From: Cellulomonas sp. Root930
GTDB taxonomy: Bacteria > Actinomycetota > Actinomycetes > Actinomycetales > Cellulomonadaceae
Length of the DNA: 64,000 nt
Assembly (NCBI GenBank): GCA_001429255.1
Contig: LMJI01000001.1
Coordinates: 1,343,256 to 1,407,255, forward strand
Direction: 5' to 3'
The notes beneath the pieces were generated by a model. It made no database searches. It saw only the letters and a program-made list of their open reading frames with translations, and was not told the DNA's origin. Of this stretch, positions 7,007 through 14,770 are shown piece by piece; position 1 is the first letter of the stretch, and each line of letters starts with the position of its first letter. A program made the translations under genes and the position numbers.

Positions 7007-7035
7007 TCAAAGATCTATCGAAGATATATCTTTGA
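7007..7035 (+). promoter_or_regulatory. PadR-type operator/promoter
   Basis: Inverted repeat TCAAAGAT ... ATCTTTGA with an AT-rich centre (tatcgaagatata) in otherwise GC-rich DNA. TTGTCA (7004-7009) could be the -35 box. It lies ~90 nt before the padR ATG. PadR repressors typically bind such AT-rich palindromes in their own promoters. Confidence 0.65.
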
Positions 7036-7121
7036 GTCATCCGGTCGAGATCGAGAGGCCTCCCGGAACCGCGACAGGGCCGCACCGGCCCGGCGGACCA
7101 CATCCTCAAGGAGACATCCCC

Positions 7122-7877
7122 ATGCGACACCCTCACTCCCACACCGACGGCCGCTTCGCCGGCCCCTCGTTCGACACCTCCGACCTGACCGCCCAGCGCG
7201 GTCGCAACCGTCGCCGCCGCGGCGACTTCCCCGAGGCCCCCTACGAGGAGGGCTTCGACCCCCGGCGCGGCGGACCCCGCGGCGCGTTCCCGCACGAGCA
7301 CCACGAGCACCGCGGTCGCGGCTTCGGCGGCCCGGGCTTCGGCGGTCCCGGCTTCGGCCCCGGCGGACCGCGCGGCTTCGGCGGTCCTGGTGGCCGCGGC
7401 CCCGGCCGTCGCGCCGGTCGCGGTGACATCCGTGCCGCGATCCTGCTCCTCCTCGCCGAGGAGCCCATGCACGGCTACCAGCTGATCCAGCAGATCGGCG
7501 AGCGGTCGGGAGGCACGTGGCGGCCCAGCCCGGGCGCCATCTACCCGGCGCTCAACCTGCTCGAGGACGAGGGCCTGGTGGCGATCACCGCCGAGTCCGG
7601 CCGCAAGATGGCCACGCTCACCGAGGCGGGCGGCACCTACGTCACCGAGAACGCCGAGCAGCTCGGCAGCCCCTGGGAGGACGCCGCGAACCGGCCCGCC
7701 TCCCCGGGTCGCGCGCTGCGCGGTGCCCTCGAGGCGCTCGGCGCGGCGGCCCACCAGGTCGCCCGCACCGGCACGGACGAGCAGGCGACGAAGGCGCTCG
7801 AGGTCATCGACCGCGCGCGCCGGGATCTGTATCTGATCCTGGCGGGCGAGGCGACGCCGACGACGACCCAGGACTGA
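7122..7877 (+). CDS. PadR-family regulator with Gly/His/Arg-rich N-terminal tail
   Basis: 251 residues; ATG 7122 has a strong ribosome site (AAGGAGA). The first ~110 residues are low-complexity, rich in Gly, Arg, Pro and His (GRGFGGPGFGGPGFGPGG). The PadR winged helix follows: IRAAILLLLAEEPMHGYQLI, GGTWRPSPGAIYPALNLLED, TAESGRKMATLTEAG. The C-terminal helices (TDEQATKALEVIDRARRDLY) are the usual dimerisation region. Such Gly-rich extended PadR proteins are common in Actinobacteria and often control efflux or stress genes. No obvious target gene is adjacent; autoregulation through the palindrome at 7007-7035 is likely. A strong terminator follows. Confidence 0.9.
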   Translation: MRHPHSHTDGRFAGPSFDTSDLTAQRGRNRRRRGDFPEAPYEEGFDPRRGGPRGAFPHEHHEHRGRGFGGPGFGGPGFGPGGPRGFGGPGGRGPGRRAGRGDIRAAILLLLAEEPMHGYQLIQQIGERSGGTWRPSPGAIYPALNLLEDEGLVAITAESGRKMATLTEAGGTYVTENAEQLGSPWEDAANRPASPGRALRGALEALGAAAHQVARTGTDEQATKALEVIDRARRDLYLILAGEATPTTTQD

Positions 7878-7889
7878 CCCACCACCCAC

Positions 7890-7926
7890 CGAGGGCACCC
7901 CGTGGCACTGCTGCGGGGTGCCCTCG
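7890..7926 (+). terminator. Rho-independent terminator after padR
   Basis: Perfect 13-bp stem CGAGGGCACCCCG / CGGGGTGCCCTCG with an 11-nt loop and a short T-containing tail (tctgt), beginning 12 nt after the padR stop. It also separates padR from the small HhH gene that starts at 7946. Confidence 0.85.
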
Positions 7927-7945
7927 TCTGTGCGAGCCTCGGGTC

Positions 7946-8119
7946 ATGGACCCACTGCCCCCGGGCCTCGGCAAGCCCGCGACCCGCGCGCTCGCCCTGG
8001 CGGGGATCGCCACGCTCGACGACGTCCGCGACAGGGACCTCGACGACCTCCTGCAGCTGCACGGCGTCGGCCCGAAGGCGATCCGGATCCTGCGCGAGGC
8101 GCTCGCGGCGAGCAGCTAG
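7946..8119 (+). CDS. Small helix-hairpin-helix DNA-binding protein
   Basis: 57 residues beginning MDPLPPGLGKPATRALALAG. The helix-hairpin-helix pattern is clear: GLGKPATRALALAGIATLDD and LLQLHGVGPKAIRILREAL, where HGVGPKA is the hairpin that contacts the DNA backbone. Stand-alone HhH proteins of this size are frequent in Actinobacteria; their role is unknown. The start lies 20 nt after the padR terminator, without an evident ribosome site. It is convergent with the DUF2071 gene (stops overlap by 4 nt). Confidence 0.8.
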   Translation: MDPLPPGLGKPATRALALAGIATLDDVRDRDLDDLLQLHGVGPKAIRILREALAASS

Positions 8120-8862
8120 AGCGGCATCGCGAACCGGGCGTGCACGCCCGGCGAGTACAGCACCGAGTCCGGTGCGCGGTCGGTGACGCCCGGCAGCCCA
8201 CCGGCGGCGACGAGCTCGTCGTCCAGCGACACCAGCGACGCCCGGCGCAGCGGCCACGGCTCGTGCTCGTTGGGCACGAACCTCGTCCGGCCCCTCAGCA
8301 CGGTGTGCATGCCCCAGCGCGCGGTGAGGAAGTCGGCCAGCGGGTCGTCGGTGACGGGTTCCGACGACGGCCGGACCACGAGGTGCGACGACGGCCGGCT
8401 CCCGGTGAGCCGGGTCGACCGGTAGTCGATCGCGTCGCCCGCACGCCGGATCGACATCCGCGCCCACTGGTACGGCACGTTCATCACCATCCGGGCGCCG
8501 AGCACCGTGAGCACGCGGGACGCCTCGAGCGACCGGAACAGGACCCCGCGCCGGCCCTCGTCGTCGACCGTGTAGAGCCGCACGTTGATCTCCGGGAAGT
8601 CCCCGATGTACGGCAGCGCCGGCCCGGGCACGATCGTGAACCGCGCCATCTGGAACGCGATCAGGCCCACCCACGAGGACCCCTCGCACTCGTCGGGACG
8701 CGTGCCCGGGGGCAGCAGCGGTGCGACGACGTCGGACGGCACCCGCCAGTGCAGGAAGCTCGCGCGCAACCAGTCCTGCGACAGGATCACCCGCCCGGGC
8801 AGCGGCGGCGCGACGGCCTGGATGGGATCCACCCCGCCACGGTAGGCGGCGGGCGGCATCAC
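8116..8862 (-). CDS. DUF2071 (YqjF-like) protein
   Basis: 248 residues. Family features: LSQDWLRASFLHWRVPSDVV at the start, LLPPGTRPDECEGSSWVGLI, then a long beta-rich barrel with RMSIRRAGDAIDYRSTRLTG. YqjF/DUF2071 proteins are cytoplasmic, of unknown reaction, with a fold related to acetoacetate decarboxylase-like barrels. The first ATG (8862) is followed by a second one codon later. It is a single gene, convergent with the HhH gene. The 66-bp repeat copy 3 lies immediately upstream of its start. Confidence 0.85.
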   Translation of the reverse strand: MMPPAAYRGGVDPIQAVAPPLPGRVILSQDWLRASFLHWRVPSDVVAPLLPPGTRPDECEGSSWVGLIAFQMARFTIVPGPALPYIGDFPEINVRLYTVDDEGRRGVLFRSLEASRVLTVLGARMVMNVPYQWARMSIRRAGDAIDYRSTRLTGSRPSSHLVVRPSSEPVTDDPLADFLTARWGMHTVLRGRTRFVPNEHEPWPLRRASLVSLDDELVAAGGLPGVTDRAPDSVLYSPGVHARFAMPL

Positions 8863-8867
8863 GCGCC

Positions 8868-8933
8868 GGGTTCGTGAGTTCCGGTCGAGCTCGGCTGTTC
8901 CAGCTACCGAGCTCGACGCGAGCTCACGAACTC
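8868..8933. repeat. 66-bp dispersed palindromic repeat, copy 3
   Basis: Same 66-bp length as the copies at 1786 and 2877: arms beginning GGGTTCGTGAGTTCCGGTCG and ending CGAGCTCACGAACTC, with a 14-nt loop. The inner unit has drifted to GAGCTCG on both arms, so the change is compensated. The TGA stop of the alcohol dehydrogenase gene (8924-8926) lies within the right arm, exactly as for copy 1 and the DUF559 gene. Confidence 0.85.
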
Positions 8934-9979
8934 GCCGGGATCGTGGAGGTGTCGATGACGAAGCGGTACCGGACGTCGCTGCTCACCACGCGCTCGTAGG
9001 CCTTGTCGACGTCGTCGGCCGTGATCGTCTCGACGACCGAGCCGATCCCGTGGGCCGCGCAGAAGTCGAGCATCTCCTGGGTCTCGCGGATGCCGCCGAT
9101 GTTGGAGCCCGACAGGTTCCGACGGGCGCCCGTGAGCGAGAAGACGCGGAACGACTGCGGCTTCTCCGGCAGCCCGACGAACACCAGCGACCCCTCGAAC
9201 CCCAGCAGCGACAGGTACGCGTCGACGTCGATGTCCGCGCCGACCGTGCTGATGATCAGGTCGAACGTCCGGCGCAGGTCCCGGAACGTCTGGCGGTCGC
9301 TCGTCGCGTAGTAGTGGTCGGCGCCGAGCGCCAGGCCGTCGGCCTGCTTGGACAGCGACTGGCTGAGCACGGTGACCTCGGCGCCGAGCGCGTGCGCCAG
9401 CTGCACGCCCATGTGCCCGAGACCGCCCATGCCGACGATGGCGACCTTCGTGCCCGGCCCGGCACCCCAGTGCTTCAGCGGCGAGTAGAGGGTGATCCCG
9501 GCGCACAGCAGCGGCGCGGCGACGTCGAGCGAGATCCCCTCAGGGATGCGCAGCAGGTAGTTCTCGTCGACCACGATCTGCGTCGAGTACCCGCCGTAGG
9601 TGGGGGTGCCGTCGTACGCCTTGCTGTTGTAGGTGCCGACGTTCCCGCGCAGGCAGAACTGCTCCTCGCCGGCCAGGCACATCTCGCACTCGCGGCAGGA
9701 GTCGACGAAGCAGCCGATGCCCCCACGGTCGCCCACGGCGTGCTTGGTGACGCCGGAGCCGACGGCGGAGACGGTGCCGGCGATCTCGTGCCCGGGGACC
9801 ATGGGGAACCTCGCCTTGCCCCACTCCTCGCGTGCCTGGTGGATGTCGGAGTGGCAGATGCCGGCGAAGGCGATGTCGAGCAGCACGTCGTGCTCGCCGA
9901 GGTCCCGGCGCTCGACGGTGCCGCGCTCGAAGGGGGCGCCGGCCGACGGGGTGAGCAGTGCGGGGACGGTCAGGGGCAC
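8924..9979 (-). CDS. Zinc-dependent alcohol/aldehyde dehydrogenase (YahK/cinnamyl-alcohol type)
   Basis: 351 residues with a GTG start (9979) behind GGAG. Medium-chain dehydrogenase: catalytic zinc ligands in [13 protein letters not shown] and PGHEIAG, structural zinc cysteines in [12 protein letters not shown] plus FC, and the nucleotide fold [20 protein letters not shown]. Likely substrates are aliphatic or aromatic aldehydes, reduced with NADPH as in YahK. The last codons lie in the 66-bp palindrome, so the C-terminus (TIPASS) is partly repeat-encoded. It appears to be a single-gene unit. Confidence 0.92.
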   Translation of the reverse strand: MPLTVPALLTPSAGAPFERGTVERRDLGEHDVLLDIAFAGICHSDIHQAREEWGKARFPMVPGHEIAGTVSAVGSGVTKHAVGDRGGIGCFVDSCRECEMCLAGEEQFCLRGNVGTYNSKAYDGTPTYGGYSTQIVVDENYLLRIPEGISLDVAAPLLCAGITLYSPLKHWGAGPGTKVAIVGMGGLGHMGVQLAHALGAEVTVLSQSLSKQADGLALGADHYYATSDRQTFRDLRRTFDLIISTVGADIDVDAYLSLLGFEGSLVFVGLPEKPQSFRVFSLTGARRNLSGSNIGGIRETQEMLDFCAAHGIGSVVETITADDVDKAYERVVSSDVRYRFVIDTSTIPASS

Positions 9980-10044
9980 AGGGACTCCTCGGAGACGTAC
10001 GGGTGGCTGCTCCCATCATGCTCCAGCGGCGATCCCTCCGCGGG

Positions 10045-10203
10045 TCAGGCGTCCTGGGCCAGGCCCACCGTGTGGCCGTCCGGGTCCGTCAGGGTGGCGA
10101 TGGTCCGTCCGCCGCCGACCGGCGTCGCGTCCTGGACGACCGTGGCGCCCGCCGCGACGAGGGCGTCCCGGGTGGCCGCGAGATCCGCCACGTGCCGCGG
10201 CAC
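10045..10203 (-). pseudogene. 5'-truncated VOC/glyoxalase remnant
   Basis: Only the C-terminal ~52 residues of a VOC domain are seen (VADLAATRDALVAAGATVVQ, then TIATLTDPDGHTVGLAQDA). A full VOC domain needs about 120 residues, and the DNA just upstream codes for nothing similar and soon reaches the divergent histidine kinase gene. A GTG at 10203 could start a 52-residue peptide, but the first beta-alpha module is missing. Probably a decayed gene. The 9980-10284 stretch holds nothing else that I can support. Confidence 0.6.
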
Positions 10204-10284
10204 AGGGCAGCCGACCGGAGGACGACTCCGATCTCCGCCGCGCGGCTGTGGTGACGCGGCCCCGACAGCGGTCACCATGGCGCC

Positions 10285-11511
10285 ATGACCACAGCTGCGC
10301 CCACCCGCGTGCACCTCCCGCGTCCGGTGGCGCCCGCCCTCGGCTGGCGGGCGTGGGTCACGCCGGCCGTCTTCGCGGCGATCGTGGGCGCCTTCCTGGT
10401 GATCACGCCCAATCTCGTCTTCCTCAGCATGCTGGAGGCCGACGGCGCCTGGGTGGTCGTCGCGTCGAGCCTCACCGTCGCCGCGGGGGCGACAGTCGTC
10501 CTCGGCGTGCTGCTCGCTCGGTGGTCCCCGGGATGGGCGACGCTGCTCACGGTGGTCCCGTGGGTGCTCGTGCCGACTGCCGGGTGGTTCGTGTACGGCT
10601 GGTGGCTGGGCACGATGGCGGTCGCCGTCGTCGCAGCCGTCGACGGGTTGCGCAGGGCGGTCCTGCCGTGGGCCGTGGCGGTGGCCATCGCGATCTACTA
10701 CTGCGGGTCGGGTGCGGAGGCGGTGCTCCCGATCGGCTTGGTGAACGCAGGGACGGGCAACGGTCCGGGCTTCCAGTGGGTGGTGTTCATCGCGCACGTC
10801 GTCATGTTCACCGCAGCCGTCGGCATCGCTGCCGCGGTCGGCGCGGAGCGACGGGCGAGAGCCCGGCACATCGCGGCCCAGGTCACCGAACAGCACGCCC
10901 TCGAGGTCGAGTCCCTCGCGGGTGAGCGCGCCCGGCTCGCCCGCGACCTGCACGACGTCGTCGCCCACCACGTGTCGCTCGTCGCGGTCCGGGCGGAGTC
11001 GGCGCCCTTCGTCCACCCGGACCTGAACGACGACGCCCGCGCGGTGCTGGCCGCCATCGCGACCGACGCCCGCGAGGCCCTCACCGAGCTGCGTCAGGTG
11101 CTCGTCGTCCTGCAGCGCACGTCCGACGAGGGCGAGCGCACCCCGCAGCCCACCGCGTGCGACGTCGAGGACCTGGTGGCCAGCGCGGTCGCGGCGGGTC
11201 AGCCGGTCGACCTCGACGGCGAGTGGCGCGAGGTCCCGCCCGCCACGGGCTACGTCCTGTACCGGGCCGTGCAGGAGGGGCTGACCAACGCCCGCCGGCA
11301 CGCACCCGGGGTGACCGCGCGGCTGAGCCGGACGCAGACGGACGGCGCGGTCGGCTTCCGGATGACCAACCCGGCGGAGCGCGTGGCGGAGCCGGGGCGC
11401 GGGCTGATCGGGATGCGCGAACGCGTCGAGGCGCTGGGTGGCACGATGACGGCCGTGGTGGACGATGACGAGTTCGTGCTGGAGATCCGCGTGCCCCTGG
11501 TGCCGCGGTGA
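10285..11511 (+). CDS. NarL-type membrane sensor histidine kinase
   Basis: 408 residues. Five or six hydrophobic segments occupy about residues 20-190 with no large extracytoplasmic loop, so it probably senses a membrane or intracellular cue. The HisKA_3 motif RARLARDLHDVVAHHVSLVA places the phosphorylated His at about residue 223. The ATPase domain has an N-box (AVQEGLTNARRHAPGV) and a G-box (GRGLIGMRERVEALGG). The stop overlaps the response regulator start as GTGA, so the pair is co-translated. Actinobacterial pairs of this kind often regulate a nearby ABC exporter, but none is adjacent here. Confidence 0.93.
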   Translation: MTTAAPTRVHLPRPVAPALGWRAWVTPAVFAAIVGAFLVITPNLVFLSMLEADGAWVVVASSLTVAAGATVVLGVLLARWSPGWATLLTVVPWVLVPTAGWFVYGWWLGTMAVAVVAAVDGLRRAVLPWAVAVAIAIYYCGSGAEAVLPIGLVNAGTGNGPGFQWVVFIAHVVMFTAAVGIAAAVGAERRARARHIAAQVTEQHALEVESLAGERARLARDLHDVVAHHVSLVAVRAESAPFVHPDLNDDARAVLAAIATDAREALTELRQVLVVLQRTSDEGERTPQPTACDVEDLVASAVAAGQPVDLDGEWREVPPATGYVLYRAVQEGLTNARRHAPGVTARLSRTQTDGAVGFRMTNPAERVAEPGRGLIGMRERVEALGGTMTAVVDDDEFVLEIRVPLVPR

Positions 11512-12155
11512 CCCGCGTCGTCGTCGCCGACGACCAACCCGTGGTCCTGCTGGGCTTCGCCGCCATCCTCGGGGCGGCACCCGACCTCCAGGTGGTCGGC
11601 GCCGCGAACGACGGCCGCGAGCTGCTGGCGCTCGTCGCCGCCGAGAAGCCCGACGTCGCGGTGGTCGACGTGCGGATGCCGCACCTCGACGGGATCGCGG
11701 CCACGCAGAGGATCACCGCCGAGCACCCCGGCACCCGCGTGCTGATCCTCACCACCTTCGACCTGGACGAGTACGTCTACGACGCCCTGCGGGCCGGTGC
11801 GAGCGGCTTCCTGCTCAAGGACGTGACGGCGGACCGGTTGGTCGAGGCGGTGCGGATGGTCGCCGACGGGTCGATGCTGCTGGGCCCGACGGTGACCCGG
11901 AGGCTGGTCGAGGACTTCACTGCGCGCACGCCGGCGCCGGTGCCGGTGGTCGGCATCGCGGACCTGACGCCCCGCGAGCTGGAGATCCTGCGCGCGGTGG
12001 CTCGTGGCCTGTCGAACGCGGAGATCGGCGCGGAGCTCTGGATCGCGGAGCCCACGGTGAAGTCCCACGTGTCGGAGGCGCTGCGCAAGCTCGGCTGCCG
12101 CGACCGTGTGCAGCTGGTGATCGCGGCGTACGAGTCGGGGCTGGTCGGGGTCTAG
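11508..12155 (+). CDS. NarL/FixJ-family response regulator
   Basis: 215 residues from the GTG at 11508. Receiver domain: TRVVVADDQPVVLLGFAAIL with the acidic pair, phospho-acceptor Asp at about residue 54 in VAVVDVRMPHLDGI, and FLLKDV as the switch Lys. The C-terminal LuxR-type HTH reads LTPRELEILRAVARGLSNAE and EPTVKSHVSEALRKLG. It is the partner of the kinase at 10285. The target is unknown. Confidence 0.94.
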   Translation: MTRVVVADDQPVVLLGFAAILGAAPDLQVVGAANDGRELLALVAAEKPDVAVVDVRMPHLDGIAATQRITAEHPGTRVLILTTFDLDEYVYDALRAGASGFLLKDVTADRLVEAVRMVADGSMLLGPTVTRRLVEDFTARTPAPVPVVGIADLTPRELEILRAVARGLSNAEIGAELWIAEPTVKSHVSEALRKLGCRDRVQLVIAAYESGLVGV

Positions 12156-12271
12156 GAGCAGAGCTGCAGCGGCTCGTCCGCGCCGGGCCGCAGGTCGAAC
12201 GGCTCGGCAGGATCACCTGCGCAGCCTGCGAGCGCGACGAGTGCGACGACGACGACCGGGGCACGCCTCAG
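12152..12271 (-). CDS. Possible small lipoprotein, CTG-started and coupled to the methyltransferase
   Basis: The frame gives about 39 residues: RRAPVVVVALVALAGCAGDP followed by a short polar tail ending LQLCS. Arg residues, a hydrophobic stretch and LVALAGC make a recognisable lipobox. No ATG, GTG or TTG is available upstream in frame. The only candidate is CTG at 12271, which would overlap the methyltransferase stop as CTGA. It may be a real micro-lipoprotein or a chance product of GC-rich DNA; its stop overlaps the response regulator stop. Confidence 0.3.
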   Translation of the reverse strand: MRRAPVVVVALVALAGCAGDPAEPFDLRPGADEPLQLCS

Positions 12272-13110
12272 GTGTGGAGTGTGTCCCCACCGGAGCCGGT
12301 CGTGCGCCCGACGTAGAGCAGGTGGCCGGCGGTCGCGAGCGTGCCGGGGTCCGACGCGGTCTCCACCACCCGGTCGAGCAGCCGGCAGTACGCGGCCGGG
12401 TCCTCCACGCGCAGCGCCTCGAACCCGTCCTCGACGCCGGTGAGGAACCCGTGGGTGGACGCCAGCAGCAGCGACGAGAAACCGTGCGACTCGAAGAACG
12501 GGCACACCTCGCTCGGCTGCACCCCGTACACGTGCGTGAAGCGTCCGGGCACCGCGTTCTCGAGGACGCCCTCGTCGAGGAGCCGGTCGAGGAAGTCCGG
12601 GTCTGCCAGCTGCCAGCGCTCGTCGGGGAGCGAGAGCACCCGGCGGACGGAGGTGTACCGCGGCATGAGCGCGACGGCGACGAGCCCGCCGGGACGAGTG
12701 ACACGGGCCAGCTCGGAGGCGGCGAGCGCGCGGTCGTGCGCGGTGGTCAGGTGGTACATCGGCCCGAGCGACAGGGCCGCGTCGAACGTCCCGTCGGCCC
12801 AGCGGGAGAGGTCGCGGGCGTCGATCTCGACGACCTCCTGGACCGTGCCGGCGGGCAGCGACGACTCGGCGATGGCCAGCAGCTCGGGCGACAGGTCGGC
12901 CAGCGAGACGTCCCAGCCGAGCTCCGCCAGCCAGACGGAGTACGGACCGGTGCCGCCGCCGAGGTCGAGCGCTCGCCCGGGTGTGCCGAGGTGCGGCTCC
13001 AGCAGGCGCGTGGTGAGGATCCGTTCGAGGAGGCCTTCCGGCGAGAGCAGCCGGTCCCGCTCGTGCTCGCTCTTCGCCGCGTAGTACGCGCGGACGGCGG
13101 ACGGGTCCAT
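12268..13110 (-). CDS. Class I SAM-dependent methyltransferase
   Basis: 280 residues from ATG 13110 (TGATG junction with the upstream gene). SAM-binding motif I is GRALDLGGGTGPYSVWLAEL, motif II ADLSPELLAIAESS, motif III VTRPGGLVAVALMPR. Resembles small-molecule methyltransferases of the UbiE/type-11 group; the substrate cannot be read. It is the second of two methyltransferase genes in one operon. The C-terminal helical region (HGFLTGVEDGFEALR) is typical of cytosolic enzymes of ~270 residues. Confidence 0.88.
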   Translation of the reverse strand: MDPSAVRAYYAAKSEHERDRLLSPEGLLERILTTRLLEPHLGTPGRALDLGGGTGPYSVWLAELGWDVSLADLSPELLAIAESSLPAGTVQEVVEIDARDLSRWADGTFDAALSLGPMYHLTTAHDRALAASELARVTRPGGLVAVALMPRYTSVRRVLSLPDERWQLADPDFLDRLLDEGVLENAVPGRFTHVYGVQPSEVCPFFESHGFSSLLLASTHGFLTGVEDGFEALRVEDPAAYCRLLDRVVETASDPGTLATAGHLLYVGRTTGSGGDTLHT

Positions 13111-13832
13111 CACGGCCGCCGCACCAGGGCGAGCACTCCCCATCCGAGGTACGGGCGCTGGTTCGTCACGTAGTCCAGGGGCGCGGTCGTCAGCTCGTCG
13201 CGGAACGCGGGCGCCAGCGGGTCGTCCGGGTGCTCGTCGAGGAACCGGCTCAGGTTGAGCCACTGGGCCGCCACGTACCGGTCCCAGCTGGCCTCGTCGG
13301 CGAGCACCATCTCGATGACGTCCCAGCCGGCGTCCTGCACCGCGGCGACCAGCCCGGGGAGCGTGTGGAAGTCGCCGATGGCACGCGCTGCCTCCGGTGG
13401 GTCGGACCGCCAGAACGGTTCGCCGACCAGCGCGACGCCCCGGGGCGCCAGTGACCGCGCCAGCAGGTCCAGGGTGCCGACCGCACCGTCACCGATCCAG
13501 GTCGCGCCGATGCAGCAGGCGACGTCGACGGGCGTCGGGGACACGTAGCCGGCGGCGTCGCCGAGCTCGACGACGACATCGACGCCCAGCGACGCCGCGC
13601 GTTCCCGGGCCGCGTCGACGAAGGCCGGGTTGAGGTCCACGCCGGTACCGACCGTCCCGTGGTCCCGGGCCCACGTGCACAGCAGCTCCCCCTTGCCGCA
13701 CGCGAGGTCGAGCACGGTCGCGCCCGGATCCAGGCGCAGCGCACGGCCGAGCGTGGCCAGCTGGTCGTCGGTGAACGGGTCGAGGATCCGGTGCGAGCTC
13801 TCGCGGATGGCGTGGTGGCGGAGGTGGTCCAT
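13110..13832 (-). CDS. Class I SAM-dependent methyltransferase
   Basis: 240 residues from ATG 13832. Motif I TVLDLACGKGELLCTWA, acidic loop GVDLNPAFVDAARERA, and CIGATWIGDGAVGTLDLLAR with LAPRGVALVGEPFWRS further on. Similar in layout to actinobacterial SAM methyltransferases acting on small metabolites. Its stop abuts the next methyltransferase start (TGATG), so the two are co-translated and may act in sequence. No pathway genes adjoin, so the substrate is unknown. Confidence 0.88.
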   Translation of the reverse strand: MDHLRHHAIRESSHRILDPFTDDQLATLGRALRLDPGATVLDLACGKGELLCTWARDHGTVGTGVDLNPAFVDAARERAASLGVDVVVELGDAAGYVSPTPVDVACCIGATWIGDGAVGTLDLLARSLAPRGVALVGEPFWRSDPPEAARAIGDFHTLPGLVAAVQDAGWDVIEMVLADEASWDRYVAAQWLNLSRFLDEHPDDPLAPAFRDELTTAPLDYVTNQRPYLGWGVLALVRRP

Positions 13833-13953
13833 GAGCCGGACGCTACGACCGGCTGCGTGCGCGGGCGAGCAGATATGACCCACCGTGCGCGTATCACCAC
13901 CCCGCGGCGCCTCTCTTCCCAGGTGACAGGTCCGACGACGAAGGGGGATGGCG

Positions 13954-14742
13954 ATGTCGTACGGCATCGGCACGGAGTGGATCAACGCGTACAACAACCT
14001 CAATCCGCTGACCCACGAGCACGAGGACGCGGGCGGGTTCTGGTACGAGCTGCGCAACCACGACAGCGGCACCGGGATCTTCAACTGGGGCGACGGGAAC
14101 GCGTTCGAGGACGACTTCAAGGCGAACGCCCGCGGCGGCCACGCCGACCAGTGGGTGGAGCAGGCCGACATCGTCTACTTCACGGGCCACGGCAGCCCGA
14201 GCGGCTTCTACTTCCGCAGCGACGTGCCGGACGACTCGCAGGTGCAGGGCGACTTCACGACGAGCGCGGCCGGCAACGACGGCGACCTGCGCCTGGGCCA
14301 CGGCGACCTGGAGTGGCTCGGCCTGGAGGTCTGCAACACCCTGCAGATGGACGCGGTCCAGCATGGCGCCAACCGGGACGTCTTCGACCGCTGGGCGGAC
14401 GCGTTCGAGGGTCTGCACGCCATCCTCAGCTTCACCACCACCAGCCTCGACCTGGCCAACCCCGGCCGGGCGTTCGCCTCCGCGATGGACGGGCGCTGGC
14501 TCACGGCCATGTTCGGCATCCCCGAGTGGCTCATCGGCCGGCGCCCGATGCGCGTGATCGACGCGTGGTTCTGGATGGCCGAGTTCACGCAGCCCAGCTG
14601 GGTGGAGTCGGCGGTGCTCTACGCCAACGCCCCCGGCACCAACACGGGCGCCGACTTCCTGCACGACCACGGCTTCGTCAGCTCCGACCCGCACCGCGGC
14701 GGCTCCTGGTTCTCCTGGACCTGGATCCCGCACGCCTGCTGA
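13954..14742 (+). CDS. DUF6345-like protein with caspase-type His/Cys pattern
   Basis: 262 residues from ATG 13954. The ATG at 13948 sits too close to the AAGGGGG ribosome site, whereas 13954 is well spaced. No signal peptide or membrane segment, so it looks cytoplasmic. ADIVYFTGHGSPSGFYF puts a His-Gly after a hydrophobic strand (His ~79), and LEWLGLEVCNTLQ puts a Cys after a second strand (Cys ~127). Their order and 48-residue spacing match the catalytic dyad of caspase-like (clan CD) peptidases. The C-terminal part is Trp/Phe-rich (DAWFWMAEFTQPSWVESAVL). I recall such proteins as DUF6345, uncharacterised. It forms an operon with the gene at 14771. Protease activity is inference. Confidence 0.72.
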   Translation: MSYGIGTEWINAYNNLNPLTHEHEDAGGFWYELRNHDSGTGIFNWGDGNAFEDDFKANARGGHADQWVEQADIVYFTGHGSPSGFYFRSDVPDDSQVQGDFTTSAAGNDGDLRLGHGDLEWLGLEVCNTLQMDAVQHGANRDVFDRWADAFEGLHAILSFTTTSLDLANPGRAFASAMDGRWLTAMFGIPEWLIGRRPMRVIDAWFWMAEFTQPSWVESAVLYANAPGTNTGADFLHDHGFVSSDPHRGGSWFSWTWIPHAC

Positions 14743-14770
14743 GCACCCCCGACTCTCGAGAGGAACCGTC

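Noticed and set aside
9980-10284. Further gene in the spacer before the histidine kinase
   Set aside because: Apart from the VOC remnant I see no frame with domain features or a convincing start.
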